NCBI RefSeq assembly: GCF_900573885.1
Contig: NZ_UPSE01000453.1
Coordinates: 516,651-580,650 of the forward strand
Direction of reading: 5' to 3'
DNA length: 64,000 nucleotides
From: Pseudomonas viridiflava
GTDB taxonomy: Bacteria; Pseudomonadota; Gammaproteobacteria; Pseudomonadales; Pseudomonadaceae
A program made the position numbers and the translations under genes. This document shows positions 38,867 to 48,600 of the stretch, in pieces. The notes under the pieces were generated by a model. It was given only the letters and a program-made list of their open reading frames with translations, searched no databases and was not told the DNA's origin. Position 1 is the stretch's first letter. Every line of letters begins with the position of its first letter.

Positions 38867-39184
38867 ATGAGCGACCTTCCAACCATTCCCCTCGTCACCC
38901 TTGAGCCCACGCCTGCCGTGGCCTGCTCCAACTGTGCGGCGTGCTGCTGCCAGCTGGAGGTGATGCTGCTTACCGATACGGGCGTGCCCGAGCGCTACAT
39001 CGACACCGATGAGTGGGGCGGCGACGTGATGGCGCGCCTCGACGACGGCTGGTGCATTGCACTGGACCGCGACACGATGCGCTGCACCATTTACGAAAAC
39101 CGGCCCTGGGTGTGCCGGATTTTTGAGACCGGCTCGGCGGAATGCCTGGAAGAGCGCCAGCAGTTGTCGACCATTTACCGCTAA
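38867..39184 (+). CDS. YkgJ-family cysteine cluster protein
   Basis: The 105-residue product carries the cluster CSNCAACCCQLEVML (about residues 24-38), plus further cysteines in GWCIALDRDTMRCTIYENRPWVCRIFETGSAECL. This is the CxxCxxCC pattern of UPF0153, thought to bind zinc or an iron-sulfur centre. It is probably cytosolic with no known reaction. A TACACT hexamer at 38851-38857 looks like its own -10 element, so it is likely a separate unit from the light operon. Confidence 0.85.
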   Translation: MSDLPTIPLVTLEPTPAVACSNCAACCCQLEVMLLTDTGVPERYIDTDEWGGDVMARLDDGWCIALDRDTMRCTIYENRPWVCRIFETGSAECLEERQQLSTIYR

Positions 39185-39242
39185 CGCCTGCCGGCGCATC
39201 GGTATAGTCGCACCTCAGACGTAACGGACAGGGACGCCCCGC

Positions 39243-39968
39243 ATGCACAGCATCGAACGCATTTACCCCAAAGACCTCAACCCTCAAAACCCTGACGACC
39301 AGGCCACGCTGGCCATCCATATGCAGCGCTACGAATTCGCCTCGGGCTTGCTCAGCGGCCCGCGCGTACTGGATATGGCCTGCGGCTGCGGCTACGGCAC
39401 CGCATTGCTGGCTGAGCAGAACCCGGACAAAACCGTGATCGGCGTGGACATCGACCCCGACGCCATCGCCTATGCCCAGCAGCACTACCGGTTGAGCAAT
39501 CTGAGCTACGTGTGCGCCAACGCCGAAACCTTCGCGGGCGAGCAGCGCTTCGACACCATCGTCAGTCTGGAAACCATCGAACACCTGCCCAGCCCGGCAC
39601 GTCTTGTGGCGAATTACAGCCGCTTGCTGGCCAGCGGCGGCCAGGTGATTGCCTCGGTGCCCATCACCCCGACGCTGGACGGCAATCCCCACCACCTGCA
39701 CGACTTCAGCAAAGGCTCGTTCGCGCGCCTGTTTCGCAGCCAGGGCCTGCGCGCGGTAAAGGAGTTCGAGCAGATTCAGTGGTGGCAATTCAAAGGGCTG
39801 TTCAGCAAAAAAGCCGACCACCAGAAACAGCATCGCTCCGAAGGCGTGGGCAATGCCGTGTTGCAGTACTACCGTCGCCACCCGTTCTACTTGCTGGCGC
39901 GCCTGGGTTCGATGCTTCGCTATGGCTTTAGCAATCGCTACCTGACGTGCCAGTTCAAGGCACAGTGA
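39243..39968 (+). CDS. Class I SAM-dependent methyltransferase
   Basis: The 241-residue protein has methyltransferase motif I VLDMACGCGYGTALLAEQ (about residues 42-59) and the acidic strand VIGVDIDPDAIAYAQQHY. FDTIVSLETIEHLPSPARLV is motif post-II/III. This is the Methyltransf_11/25 type, with no feature that reveals the substrate. A TATAGT hexamer about 40 bases upstream (near 39204) is a plausible -10. It is convergent with the COG0523 GTPase gene, one base apart from its stop. Confidence 0.82.
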   Translation: MHSIERIYPKDLNPQNPDDQATLAIHMQRYEFASGLLSGPRVLDMACGCGYGTALLAEQNPDKTVIGVDIDPDAIAYAQQHYRLSNLSYVCANAETFAGEQRFDTIVSLETIEHLPSPARLVANYSRLLASGGQVIASVPITPTLDGNPHHLHDFSKGSFARLFRSQGLRAVKEFEQIQWWQFKGLFSKKADHQKQHRSEGVGNAVLQYYRRHPFYLLARLGSMLRYGFSNRYLTCQFKAQ

Positions 39969-39969
39969 T

Positions 39970-40944
39970 TCAGCTCGCCGCTACGGCAGCGAAGCCTGTG
40001 CGAATTTCTTCTTCGGGCAACTGATCGCCGATAAACACGATCACGCTTTCGCGCACATCGTCCGCCGACCATTCGCGGTCCCAGTCGAAGCCATACAAGC
40101 GCAGAACGCCCTGGAACACCATGCGCCGTTCTTCGCTAGCAATGTCCAGCACGCCTTTGTAGCGCAGCAGCGAATTGCCGTGGGTTTCCAGCAGGTTTTC
40201 CATAAACCCGCTGAGTTTGTCGATGTCCAGCGGCTGGTCGCTTTTCAGCACCAGCGTGCCGATGCGATCCGGGCTGGCGGCGAGCGTTAGCGGGCGCAGG
40301 CTGATGGTGGCGGGAAGATCTGCATTGAGGTTGAAACCGCGCACATCCAGCAGCTCTGCCAGATCAATACGGCCATGCTCCACCACCCGGATCGGCGCGC
40401 GGCGGTTGATGCGGCCCAGGCGCTGGACCAGTGCGTCGTAATGCGCGTCGTCCACCAGATCGCGCTTGCTCACCAGAATGCGGTCAGCAAACCCCACCTG
40501 CGCCTGGGCGATGGGTTCGGCCAGATGGCGCTCGGCATTGGCGGCGTCTACCACGGTGATGATGCCGTCGAGCACATAGCGCTCGCACAACTCTTGCTCA
40601 GCAAAAAAGGTTTGCGCCACCGGAGCGGGATCGGCCAGACCGGTGCACTCGATCACCAGCCGGTCAAAGGCGATTTCGCCGCTGTCCAGACGGTCCAGCA
40701 GCAGGTACAGGGCTTTTTCCAATTCGACATGAATGGAACAGCACACGCAGCCGTTGGCGAGGGTCATCACCTGCACCGGCTCGGTGCCGAGCAACTCGCC
40801 ATCGATAGGGGTTTCGCTGAATTCATTTTCGATAACGGCGATCTTCAGGCCATGCTCGGCCTTGAGAATGTGCCGCAGCAAGGTAGTTTTGCCGGCACCG
40901 AGAAACCCGCTGAGAACGGTGACCGGAATGGGAGCGTGACTCAT
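39970..40944 (-). CDS. yjiA: COG0523 (CobW/YjiA-type) GTP-dependent metal chaperone
   Basis: The 324-residue G3E GTPase has the P-loop SGFLGAGKTTLLRHIL and the metal-binding GCVCCSI (CxCC). VIECTGLADPAPVAQTF is the switch/Walker B region, ILVSKRDLVDD is the base-recognition SKxD, and a C-terminal CobW_C domain follows. Such proteins load or sense Zn, Co or Ni using GTP hydrolysis. It lies downstream of cstA-ybdD on the same strand, as in E. coli yjiA-yjiX-yjiY, although a terminator-like hairpin lies between. Confidence 0.88.
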   Translation of the reverse strand: MSHAPIPVTVLSGFLGAGKTTLLRHILKAEHGLKIAVIENEFSETPIDGELLGTEPVQVMTLANGCVCCSIHVELEKALYLLLDRLDSGEIAFDRLVIECTGLADPAPVAQTFFAEQELCERYVLDGIITVVDAANAERHLAEPIAQAQVGFADRILVSKRDLVDDAHYDALVQRLGRINRRAPIRVVEHGRIDLAELLDVRGFNLNADLPATISLRPLTLAASPDRIGTLVLKSDQPLDIDKLSGFMENLLETHGNSLLRYKGVLDIASEERRMVFQGVLRLYGFDWDREWSADDVRESVIVFIGDQLPEEEIRTGFAAVAAS

Positions 40945-40980
40945 GGTTACGTCCTGAACAGTGACGCCGTGGGGCGCCTA

Positions 40981-41008
40981 AATAGAAAACGCCACGACAA
41001 GCGTGGCG
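40981..41008 (-). terminator. Terminator-like hairpin after ybdD
   Basis: CGCCACG (40990-40996) pairs with CGTGGCG (41002-41008). On the minus strand the stem is followed by TTTTCTATTT, as in a Rho-independent terminator. It would end the cstA-ybdD message or reduce transcription into the GTPase gene. Confidence 0.7.
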
Positions 41009-41042
41009 CCAGAAATTTCAACAGAAGAAAAGTGTCGTCGAT

Positions 41043-41246
41043 TCAGCAGCAGCGAATGGGCCGCCCCTTTCCGCCGCCATAACGGGCTTCTTGACGCTCA
41101 CGAAAGAATTCTTCGTACGTCATTACCGGTTTGTCCGGGTGCTTGTTCGCCATGTGCTCGACGTAATTGTCGTAATCGGGCATGCCCACCAGCATGCGCG
41201 CGGCCTGCCCCAGGTATTTGCCCATGCGACTCAGGTCATTGAACAT
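41043..41246 (-). CDS. ybdD: YbdD/YjiX family small protein (DUF466)
   Basis: The 67-residue protein matches the family: [21 protein letters not shown], then [22 protein letters not shown] and the cysteine-containing end RPIRCC. In enterobacteria it is always encoded next to the CstA/BtsT pyruvate transporters and is needed for or modulates uptake. ATG 41246 has GAGGA upstream and gives the usual length; an upstream in-frame ATG at 41294 has no such support. It lies 62 bp after cstA. Confidence 0.9.
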   Translation of the reverse strand: MFNDLSRMGKYLGQAARMLVGMPDYDNYVEHMANKHPDKPVMTYEEFFRERQEARYGGGKGRPIRCC

Positions 41247-41307
41247 GGTCTGTCCTCGATAAAGCGGGCCGGCGCAGTGCCGGCCCGTGTCCACTCAGCT
41301 GATTGGC

Positions 41308-43374
41308 TCAGATATGTGGAATGGGTTCGAACGGGGTTTCCTTGTCGCTACGCTCAGGACGAACCCACGCCGCGCGACCCACCTTGATGGCATAGAACAG
41401 CACGCTGAATACCACGAACAGGAACAGCACCGTGAGGGTGGCGTTGGTGTACGCATTGAAGATCACGTGCTGCATCTGCTCAGCGTTCTTGGCCGGAGCA
41501 ATAATTTGCCCGGAAGCCAGCGCATCACTGTACTTGCGACCCAGCGCCACGAAGCCCACCGCCGGGTTGCTGTCGAACAGCTTGATCAGCCCTGCGGTGG
41601 TGGTGCAAATCAGCAGCCAGGTAGCCGGCAGCGCCGTCACCCAGGCGTATTGCTGACGCTTCATTTTGATCAGCACCACGGTGCCGAGCATCAGCGCGAT
41701 ACCGGCAAGCATCTGGTTCGAGATGCCAAACAGCGGCCACAAGGTATTGATGCCGCCCAACGGATCGACCACCCCCTGATAGAGCAGCCAGCCCCACATC
41801 GCGACGCAACCGCCCGTGGCGATGATGTTGGCGACCCAGGAGTCGGTCTTGCGCAGCGCCGGCACAAAGTTGCCGAGCAGATCCTGCAGCATGAAACGAC
41901 CGGCACGGGTGCCCGCATCCACTGCCGTGAGGATAAACAGCGCCTCAAACAGAATCGCAAAGTGGTACCAGAACGCCATGGTGTTTTCACCCGGCAGCAC
42001 CGTGTGGAGAATCTGAGCGATACCCACCGCCAGGGTTGGCGCACCGCCGGCTCGAGCCAGAATGGTGGTTTCGCCGATGTCACGCGCAGTGGCTTCGAGC
42101 GCTTCCGGCGTAATCATGAAACCCCAACTGCTCACCGTTGCGGCAACCGATGCCACATCGGCACCCACTACAGCGGGCGGGCTGTTCATGGCGAAGTACA
42201 CGCCCGGTTCGATGACCGAAGCAGCCACCATCGCCATGATTGCCACGAACGACTCCATCAACATGCCGCCGTAACCGATGTAACGCGCATGGGACTCACT
42301 GGCCAGCAGCTTCGGCGTAGTGCCCGAAGAAATCAGCGCGTGGAAACCAGACACAGCACCGCAGGCAATGGTGATGAACAGGAACGGAAACAGACCGCCT
42401 TTCCACACCGGACCGGTGCCGTCGACGAACTGCGTCAGCGCCGGCATTTTCAGTTCTGGCATGGTGATCAGAATGCCCAGCGCCAGCGCGATGATGGTGC
42501 CGATTTTCAGGAAGGTAGACAGGTAATCACGCGGGGCTAACAGCAGCCACACGGGCAGCACCGACGCCACAGCGCCGTAGCCGATCAGCATCCAGGTGAT
42601 TTCGATACCGGTAAAGGTAAACATCGGCGCCCAATCAGGGCTAGCAGCCACTTGGCCGCCCAGCCAGATGGAACCGAGCAATAGCAGCAGGCCAACGATG
42701 GAAATTTCACCAATGCGGCCCGGGCGGATGTAGCGCATATACACGCCCATCAGCATCGCGATCGGAATGGTCGCCATCACCGTGAACATGCCCCATGGGC
42801 TCGAAGCCAGCGCTTTCACCACGATCAACGCCAGCACCGCAAGGATGATGATCATGATCAGGAATGCACCGAATAGCGCAATGGTGCCAGGCACCTGGCC
42901 CATTTCTTCGCGCACCAGCTCACCCAGGGAGCGGCCGTTACGGCGAGTGGAAATGAACAGCACCATGAAGTCCTGAACCGCACCGGCGAGAATCACCCCC
43001 GCAATCAGCCAGAGCGTACCCGGCAGATACCCCATCTGCGCCGCCAGTACCGGGCCGACCAAAGGACCGGCGCCAGCAATGGCAGCAAAGTGGTGACCGA
43101 ACAGGATGTGTTTGTTGGTCGGCACATAGTCCAGACCGTCGTTATTCAATACAGCGGGAGTGGCGCGATTGGGGTCCAGCTGCATCACCTTGTTGGCGAT
43201 AAACAGACTGTAGTAGCGGTAGGCAACCAGATAGAGGGCCACAGCGGCCACCACTATCCACAACGCGTTGATGGCTTCACCGCGGCGCAAAGCCACGACA
43301 CCCAAGGCACCGGCGCCCACTACTGCCAACACTGCCCAGGGCAGGTGGCGTAGGACGCTATTGTTATTGTTCAT
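41308..43374 (-). CDS. cstA: CstA-family carbon starvation / pyruvate transporter
   Basis: The 688-residue membrane protein has about 16-18 helices. The family N-terminal block is YVPTNKHILFGHHFAAIAGAGPLVGPVLAAQMGYLPGT. GFHALISSGTTPK and DAGTRAGRFMLQDLLG are later conserved loops. CstA/BtsT proteins import pyruvate (and peptides were proposed earlier) with protons when carbon is limiting. The following ybdD gene supports the assignment. CstA and BtsT are close relatives, and this one could function as either. Confidence 0.93.
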   Translation of the reverse strand: MNNNNSVLRHLPWAVLAVVGAGALGVVALRRGEAINALWIVVAAVALYLVAYRYYSLFIANKVMQLDPNRATPAVLNNDGLDYVPTNKHILFGHHFAAIAGAGPLVGPVLAAQMGYLPGTLWLIAGVILAGAVQDFMVLFISTRRNGRSLGELVREEMGQVPGTIALFGAFLIMIIILAVLALIVVKALASSPWGMFTVMATIPIAMLMGVYMRYIRPGRIGEISIVGLLLLLGSIWLGGQVAASPDWAPMFTFTGIEITWMLIGYGAVASVLPVWLLLAPRDYLSTFLKIGTIIALALGILITMPELKMPALTQFVDGTGPVWKGGLFPFLFITIACGAVSGFHALISSGTTPKLLASESHARYIGYGGMLMESFVAIMAMVAASVIEPGVYFAMNSPPAVVGADVASVAATVSSWGFMITPEALEATARDIGETTILARAGGAPTLAVGIAQILHTVLPGENTMAFWYHFAILFEALFILTAVDAGTRAGRFMLQDLLGNFVPALRKTDSWVANIIATGGCVAMWGWLLYQGVVDPLGGINTLWPLFGISNQMLAGIALMLGTVVLIKMKRQQYAWVTALPATWLLICTTTAGLIKLFDSNPAVGFVALGRKYSDALASGQIIAPAKNAEQMQHVIFNAYTNATLTVLFLFVVFSVLFYAIKVGRAAWVRPERSDKETPFEPIPHI

Positions 43375-43810
43375 GGAAAACTCCGAATGGATGGACGTAC
43401 AAGCGGCCTTTCGAGTTTAGACGTTTCCGTGCCGCGTGGTATCCGACGTTTGTCTAGCTCAACAGTGAATGGCCGCAGATAGTTTCCGGAACCGATTTTG
43501 TTGCACCCGGATTCTCCGGCGCCTGTCGTCAAGGTAGAAACCGCCCTGCGACTCTTCTGCGGTGTGAGTCTGACGGTAGATATTTGACCCTCGACAACGA
43601 CGTGCCTCAATAGTTAAGACACAGCCTGTAAGAACATTGGAAGTTCGCAACTTCCACTCTTCCCACGAGTAACTTTAAAACCTCCTACACATTATGTCAG
43701 CACCTACAAGCATGTAGGCACGAACTTACATCCGCACGCGAAGGACTTTCTACTCGGTAACTCTCTACGGATCAAGAATGCATGCCCCCGTAAAAGCGTA
43801 GATACCGATC
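43375..43810. other. Divergent region between cstA and the two-partner secretion genes
   Basis: No gene is supported in this 436-base stretch. Base composition becomes less GC-rich towards the tpsB side (for example around 43660-43700). It should hold promoters for cstA (minus) and tpsB (plus), but I could not identify convincing -35/-10 pairs or sigma-54 sites. Confidence 0.4.
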
Positions 43811-45607
43811 ATGCCTTCTTCTATTCGTCCAACTTCATCGAGCGCTAAAACCGAACATTCGTTGCCGCCTGCAAACGCGCTTTCAATAATCATTGCTAAA
43901 ACGCTCGCAGTCGGGTTGTTCGCCGCCTTGGTATCTACGCCGTCCTATGCAGCAGATTCGGGATACCGAGTTAATCCGCTTGATCGCGAGCTTGACCTGC
44001 AGAACAAGCAGCGCCAGCAGGAAGAGATCAATCGCCAACTTGATAAAAATCAACGCGACGTGCAAGAGCAGCAACTCCAGTTACCTGAACAGCCCGAACT
44101 ACCGGTGCAGTCCGGCCCGACATTTCTGATCAACACTATTACAGTCGACCCGGGCGACAAGACCAACCCCAACGTTAATGTCGACGACATCCTTGAAAAA
44201 TACACCGGTCGCGAACTTGGCAATAGCGATTTATTCGGGTTGATCCGAGACGTTACCAATCGCTATGCCGATAAAGGTTTTTCCACAACCACCATCAGCC
44301 TTGTTCCAAAGAACATGAAGCAGGGCGAAGTTGAACTGAAAGTCAATTGGGGCTATGTCGAAGGCTGGCTTGTAAATGGCCAACCCCCTACCGGTCCGTA
44401 TCAAAAACTGCTCACGGCGTCGGCAATGCCGAACATGACTGGTAAGCCGTTAAATATCCATCAAGTTGACCAGATGGTGGAAAACCTGAATAACGCCGCA
44501 AAAACTGCCCGCGTCGATATTCAACCTTCAGAGCGCGTCGGCTATTCATTTTTGAATCTGGTAGTTCAGGAAAAAGGCCTGCCTTCTCTTACGGTACGCG
44601 CCGAAAACTCCGGCATGGACAGCCCAAGCAAAGGGCGCTACCGCTACAGCGCTTCTACCAGCATCAGTGATCTGCTGCTGGGCAACGACACGCTGGGCCT
44701 GAATGCCAGTTCACGTCGATATCAGCTCAGCGAGAGCAACTCCGACTACAGCGCCGGGGTCAGCTACTCGGTGCCATTCGGCTATTCAAAAGTAGACTTG
44801 CGTTTCAACCATTCGCAATACGAAAAGCGACTGACCGGCGGCAATTACGGCAACTACGACACAAGCGGCGACTCCCAGTCGGTCTCTGCCAAGTTTAGTC
44901 ATGTGCTTACACGGGGCAAAACCGACAAACTTTCAGCGTCTGTAGAACTCGACCACAAGAAAAGCGCCAATTACATTGAGAGTGCTCTTCTTTCTGTCAG
45001 CAGTCTTCCGTACACCAGCCTTGGCTTCGGCCTGGAGCACGTCACCCAGTTCATGGGCGGCTCTTTGTATTCGGACGCTACCTTTACCCAAGGCTTGTCG
45101 ACATGGGATTCGCACACGGCAGCCTATGACAAAAACAACCAACCCAAGCACTTTAAGAAAGTTGCATTCAATACCGCTTGGTCCCGCCCGTTAAAAATAG
45201 CTGACAAAGATTTCAGCTTCTCTTCTCGCATCGGTGGTCAGTACTCCAGCGACAACCTTCTGGTCGCACAAAAAATGGGACTTGGCGACGAATTCACAGT
45301 ACGTGGTTTCAGGGGCCCGGCCATATGGGGTGATCAAGGCATTTATATCTCCAATACCTTGACTCGACCCATGCAGTTATTAAACGGAACCGTCACGCCT
45401 TTGATTGGCGTGGACGCCGGCCATGCCCGAGACGTCAAGTATAAAGACGTCAGCGGCACTATCGCCGGCCTTGCACTGGGCGTCAGTGGTAGTTGGGCAC
45501 ATGGTGGTGGCTCGATAACGCTTGGGCTGCCTATGTATATGCACAGAGAAATTCGCGACAGCACTGACGACGCAGCGCTGTATATGAGCACTTATCTGAC
45601 TTTTTGA
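43811..45607 (+). CDS. TpsB outer-membrane transporter (ShlB/FhaC/HecB family)
   Basis: The 598-residue product has an extended N-terminus with a hydrophobic signal (about 30-49, ending YAA). A Gln/Glu-rich linker follows, then two POTRA domains (about 100-180 and 185-260; VQSGPTFLINTITVDPG, MKQGEVELKVNWGYVEGW). A 16-stranded barrel completes it. The L6 motif VRGF is at 497-500 and the last strand ends YMSTYLTF. It would export the exoprotein encoded 28 bp downstream across the outer membrane by two-partner (type Vb) secretion. Codon and base use look less GC-rich than flanking genes. Confidence 0.9.
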   Translation: MPSSIRPTSSSAKTEHSLPPANALSIIIAKTLAVGLFAALVSTPSYAADSGYRVNPLDRELDLQNKQRQQEEINRQLDKNQRDVQEQQLQLPEQPELPVQSGPTFLINTITVDPGDKTNPNVNVDDILEKYTGRELGNSDLFGLIRDVTNRYADKGFSTTTISLVPKNMKQGEVELKVNWGYVEGWLVNGQPPTGPYQKLLTASAMPNMTGKPLNIHQVDQMVENLNNAAKTARVDIQPSERVGYSFLNLVVQEKGLPSLTVRAENSGMDSPSKGRYRYSASTSISDLLLGNDTLGLNASSRRYQLSESNSDYSAGVSYSVPFGYSKVDLRFNHSQYEKRLTGGNYGNYDTSGDSQSVSAKFSHVLTRGKTDKLSASVELDHKKSANYIESALLSVSSLPYTSLGFGLEHVTQFMGGSLYSDATFTQGLSTWDSHTAAYDKNNQPKHFKKVAFNTAWSRPLKIADKDFSFSSRIGGQYSSDNLLVAQKMGLGDEFTVRGFRGPAIWGDQGIYISNTLTRPMQLLNGTVTPLIGVDAGHARDVKYKDVSGTIAGLALGVSGSWAHGGGSITLGLPMYMHREIRDSTDDAALYMSTYLTF

Positions 45608-45635
45608 ATAATTTATTAAATCAAGGCGTACCCAC

Positions 45636-48600
45636 ATGAACAAAAACTGTTTTCGGCTGATATTCAGCAAAACGCTTGGTTGCTTGATACCCGTTGCGGA
45701 GATTTGCACTTCACGACGCAAACCAGGACATACAAAAGGTCCGTCCGCGGGTGTTAGCGGTCTGTGGGCGCTGAAAGCGCTTCCCTTGGCGCTGCTCGGC
45801 ATACTCCCCCAAGCCTTCGCTCAAATCATCATTGCGCCGCACCACCATGGAAGCATCACGCAATCGAGCAACGGCGTACCGGTGATGGAAATTGCCGACG
45901 GCAGTTTGAAGGTCGGGGGCTCGTTTGACCTGGGAGGTGCAGATATCAACGCCGGGCACCAATTAACTCCGGAGCAACGGGCCAGCATGACCGCGGCCGA
46001 GCTTGCACAAGCAACAGCGGCGATGCCCACGCTGGCCATCGAGGCCGGAGACATCAAGAGCACCAAATTCGAAGACAAACACAAAACATCCTTTAGTCGG
46101 GAAGAGACCTTTATCGGTATCGAAAACGAAACCCACTCTTCGATCGCAAATGTGTCTTCCAACATTCACAAAACCGTTGACAAGAGCAACGACGGCATGG
46201 AGATCGACCCTACGTTGACCACAGCTGCCCAGGCGGGCAACGTCACACAGGCGGTGTTCGGCGATGCCCTCGGGGCCTCCACTTTCTGGGGTGTGTCGCA
46301 TACCAAGTCAGAAAGCAAGAGCGAAACCAAATCGGAAAACATCAACAACATCGGGGGAAACATCAGCCTCACCACCACCAAGGGCAACATTGAGTTGAAC
46401 GGCGTCAATATCCAGGGCGGCAAGGTCTCGCTGGATTCCGCCGCCGACATTGTGCAGCGGGCAGCACAAACCAGTAGCAGCTCAAGCTCAAGCACTGACA
46501 CGCACCGGGCTGGCATAACCGGCGCGGCTAGCGTGGGTCCATCGGGCTCAGGCATCGGCGCCTCCCTTGGCGCTGATGGCAGCTACGACCGAACCACCTC
46601 CAGCTCGACCAGTTTCACCAATGGCTTGATCAGCGGCACCGAAGTCACCATCAAAGCCAAAAACGATCACACGATGGAAGGTGCCAACATCAACTCCGAC
46701 CATCTCGATTACAAGATTGGCGGCACGCAGACCATCACCACAAAACAAGACACCTCGAATATGGATCATGAACGGGGCAACTGGAGCGTTGCCGCCGGCG
46801 TAGCAGTGTCCTCTGCCGGGGTTGTGCCGGTCGCCAGCGCCTCTGCATCGGGGGGTAAAGACTATGACAACAGCAAGCTGACGAACGAACAGTCCGGAAT
46901 AATTACCGGCTCCTTGGACCTGCATGTTGGCGGAGACCAGAAGCTGACGGGCGGGCACATCGTTTCGGCTTCAGGCAAAGGGTCTTATCAAGTGGATGGC
47001 AAAACCATCGTCACCGACCTCCAGGACTCGCGCGACAAAGATGGCGGCTACGGTGGTGGTGGCGGCGGCATAAGCAAAAGCGGCGTGCCCAGCGTAGTAA
47101 TAGAGGGCGGCCGAGTAGATCAAATCGATTACAAGGCCACTCAAAAGAGCACCATCGACATTGGCGACATGGAAATGAACGTCGCGGGCGGAGTTTCTGG
47201 CAATTTAAACCGAGACAGCAATCAAATGGTCGAGGTCACGACCGATAAGAAAGTTGCCGGCACCGACATCCGGGTGGAAGTATCGCTCCCCTCGGGCGGC
47301 GGCAAGAAGAAGGGCGACGTTGACGTACCAAGTGATACTTCGCGTCCGATGACCCCTGCGCCAGATTATCCGGGCGCGCGTCCTCCTACGCCTGCACCAG
47401 ACTATCCGGGCGCGCGTCCCCCTACGCCCGCACCAGACTATCCGGGCGCGCGTCCCCCTACGCCTGCACCAGACTATCCGGGCGCACGCCCGCCTACGCC
47501 TGCACCAGACTATCCGGGCGCACGCCCGCCTACGCCTGCACCAGACTATCCGGGCGCGCGCCCGCCTACGCCTGCACCAGACTATTCGGGCGCACGCCCG
47601 CCTACGCCCGCACCAGACTATCCGGGCGCGCGTCCCCCTACGCCTGAGCCAGACTATTCGGGCGCGCGACCTGTCGAGCCGGCCCCGGACTACCCGACCT
47701 GGCGCCCTGTCGATCCAGACCCGGATTACCCTGGTGCCCGGCCGCCTAGCCTCGAGCCGATGCCAGAGTACCCGGCCAAACCCGTCAAGCCTGCGCCTGC
47801 CGAACCTGCTCCGGACTACCCGAATCCAAAACCTGTCGAGCCGGCCCCGGATTATCCGACCTGGCACCCTGTGGATCCTGACCCGGATTACCCAGGTGCG
47901 CGGCCGCCTAGCCTTGAGCCGATGCCCGAATACCCGGCCAAACCCGTCAAGCCTGCGCCTGCCGAGCCTGCTCCGGACTACCCGACAAAACCTGTCGAGC
48001 CGGCACCGGATTATCCGACCTGGCATCCTGTCGATCCTGACCCGGATTACCCAGGTGCGCGGCCGCCTAGCCTTGAGCCGATGCCCGAATACCCGGCCAA
48101 ACCCGTCAAGCCTGCGCCTGTCAATCCTGAACCGGATTACCCAAATTCTCGGCCGCCTAGCCCCGAGCCGATGCCGGAGTACGCTACACCCGTCAAGCCT
48201 GCGCCTGCCGAGCCTGCGCCGGACTACACGAATCCAAAACCTGTCGAGCCGGCCCCGGATTATCCGACCTGGCACCCTGTGGATCCTGACCCGGATTACC
48301 CAGGCGCGCGGCCGCCTAGCCTTGAGCCGATGCCCGAGTACCCGGCCAAACCCGTCAAGCCTGCGCCTGTCAATCCTGAACCGGATTACCCAGATTCTCG
48401 GCCGCCTAGCCCCGAGCCGATGCCGGAGTACGCTACACCCGTCAAGCCTGCGCCTGCCGAGCCAGCTCCGGACTACCCGACAAAACCTGTCGAGCCGGCA
48501 CCGGATTATCCGACCTGGCACCCTGTCGATCCTGACCCGGATTACCCAGGCGCACGGCCGCCTAGCCTTGAGCCGATGCCCGAATACCCGGCAAAACCCG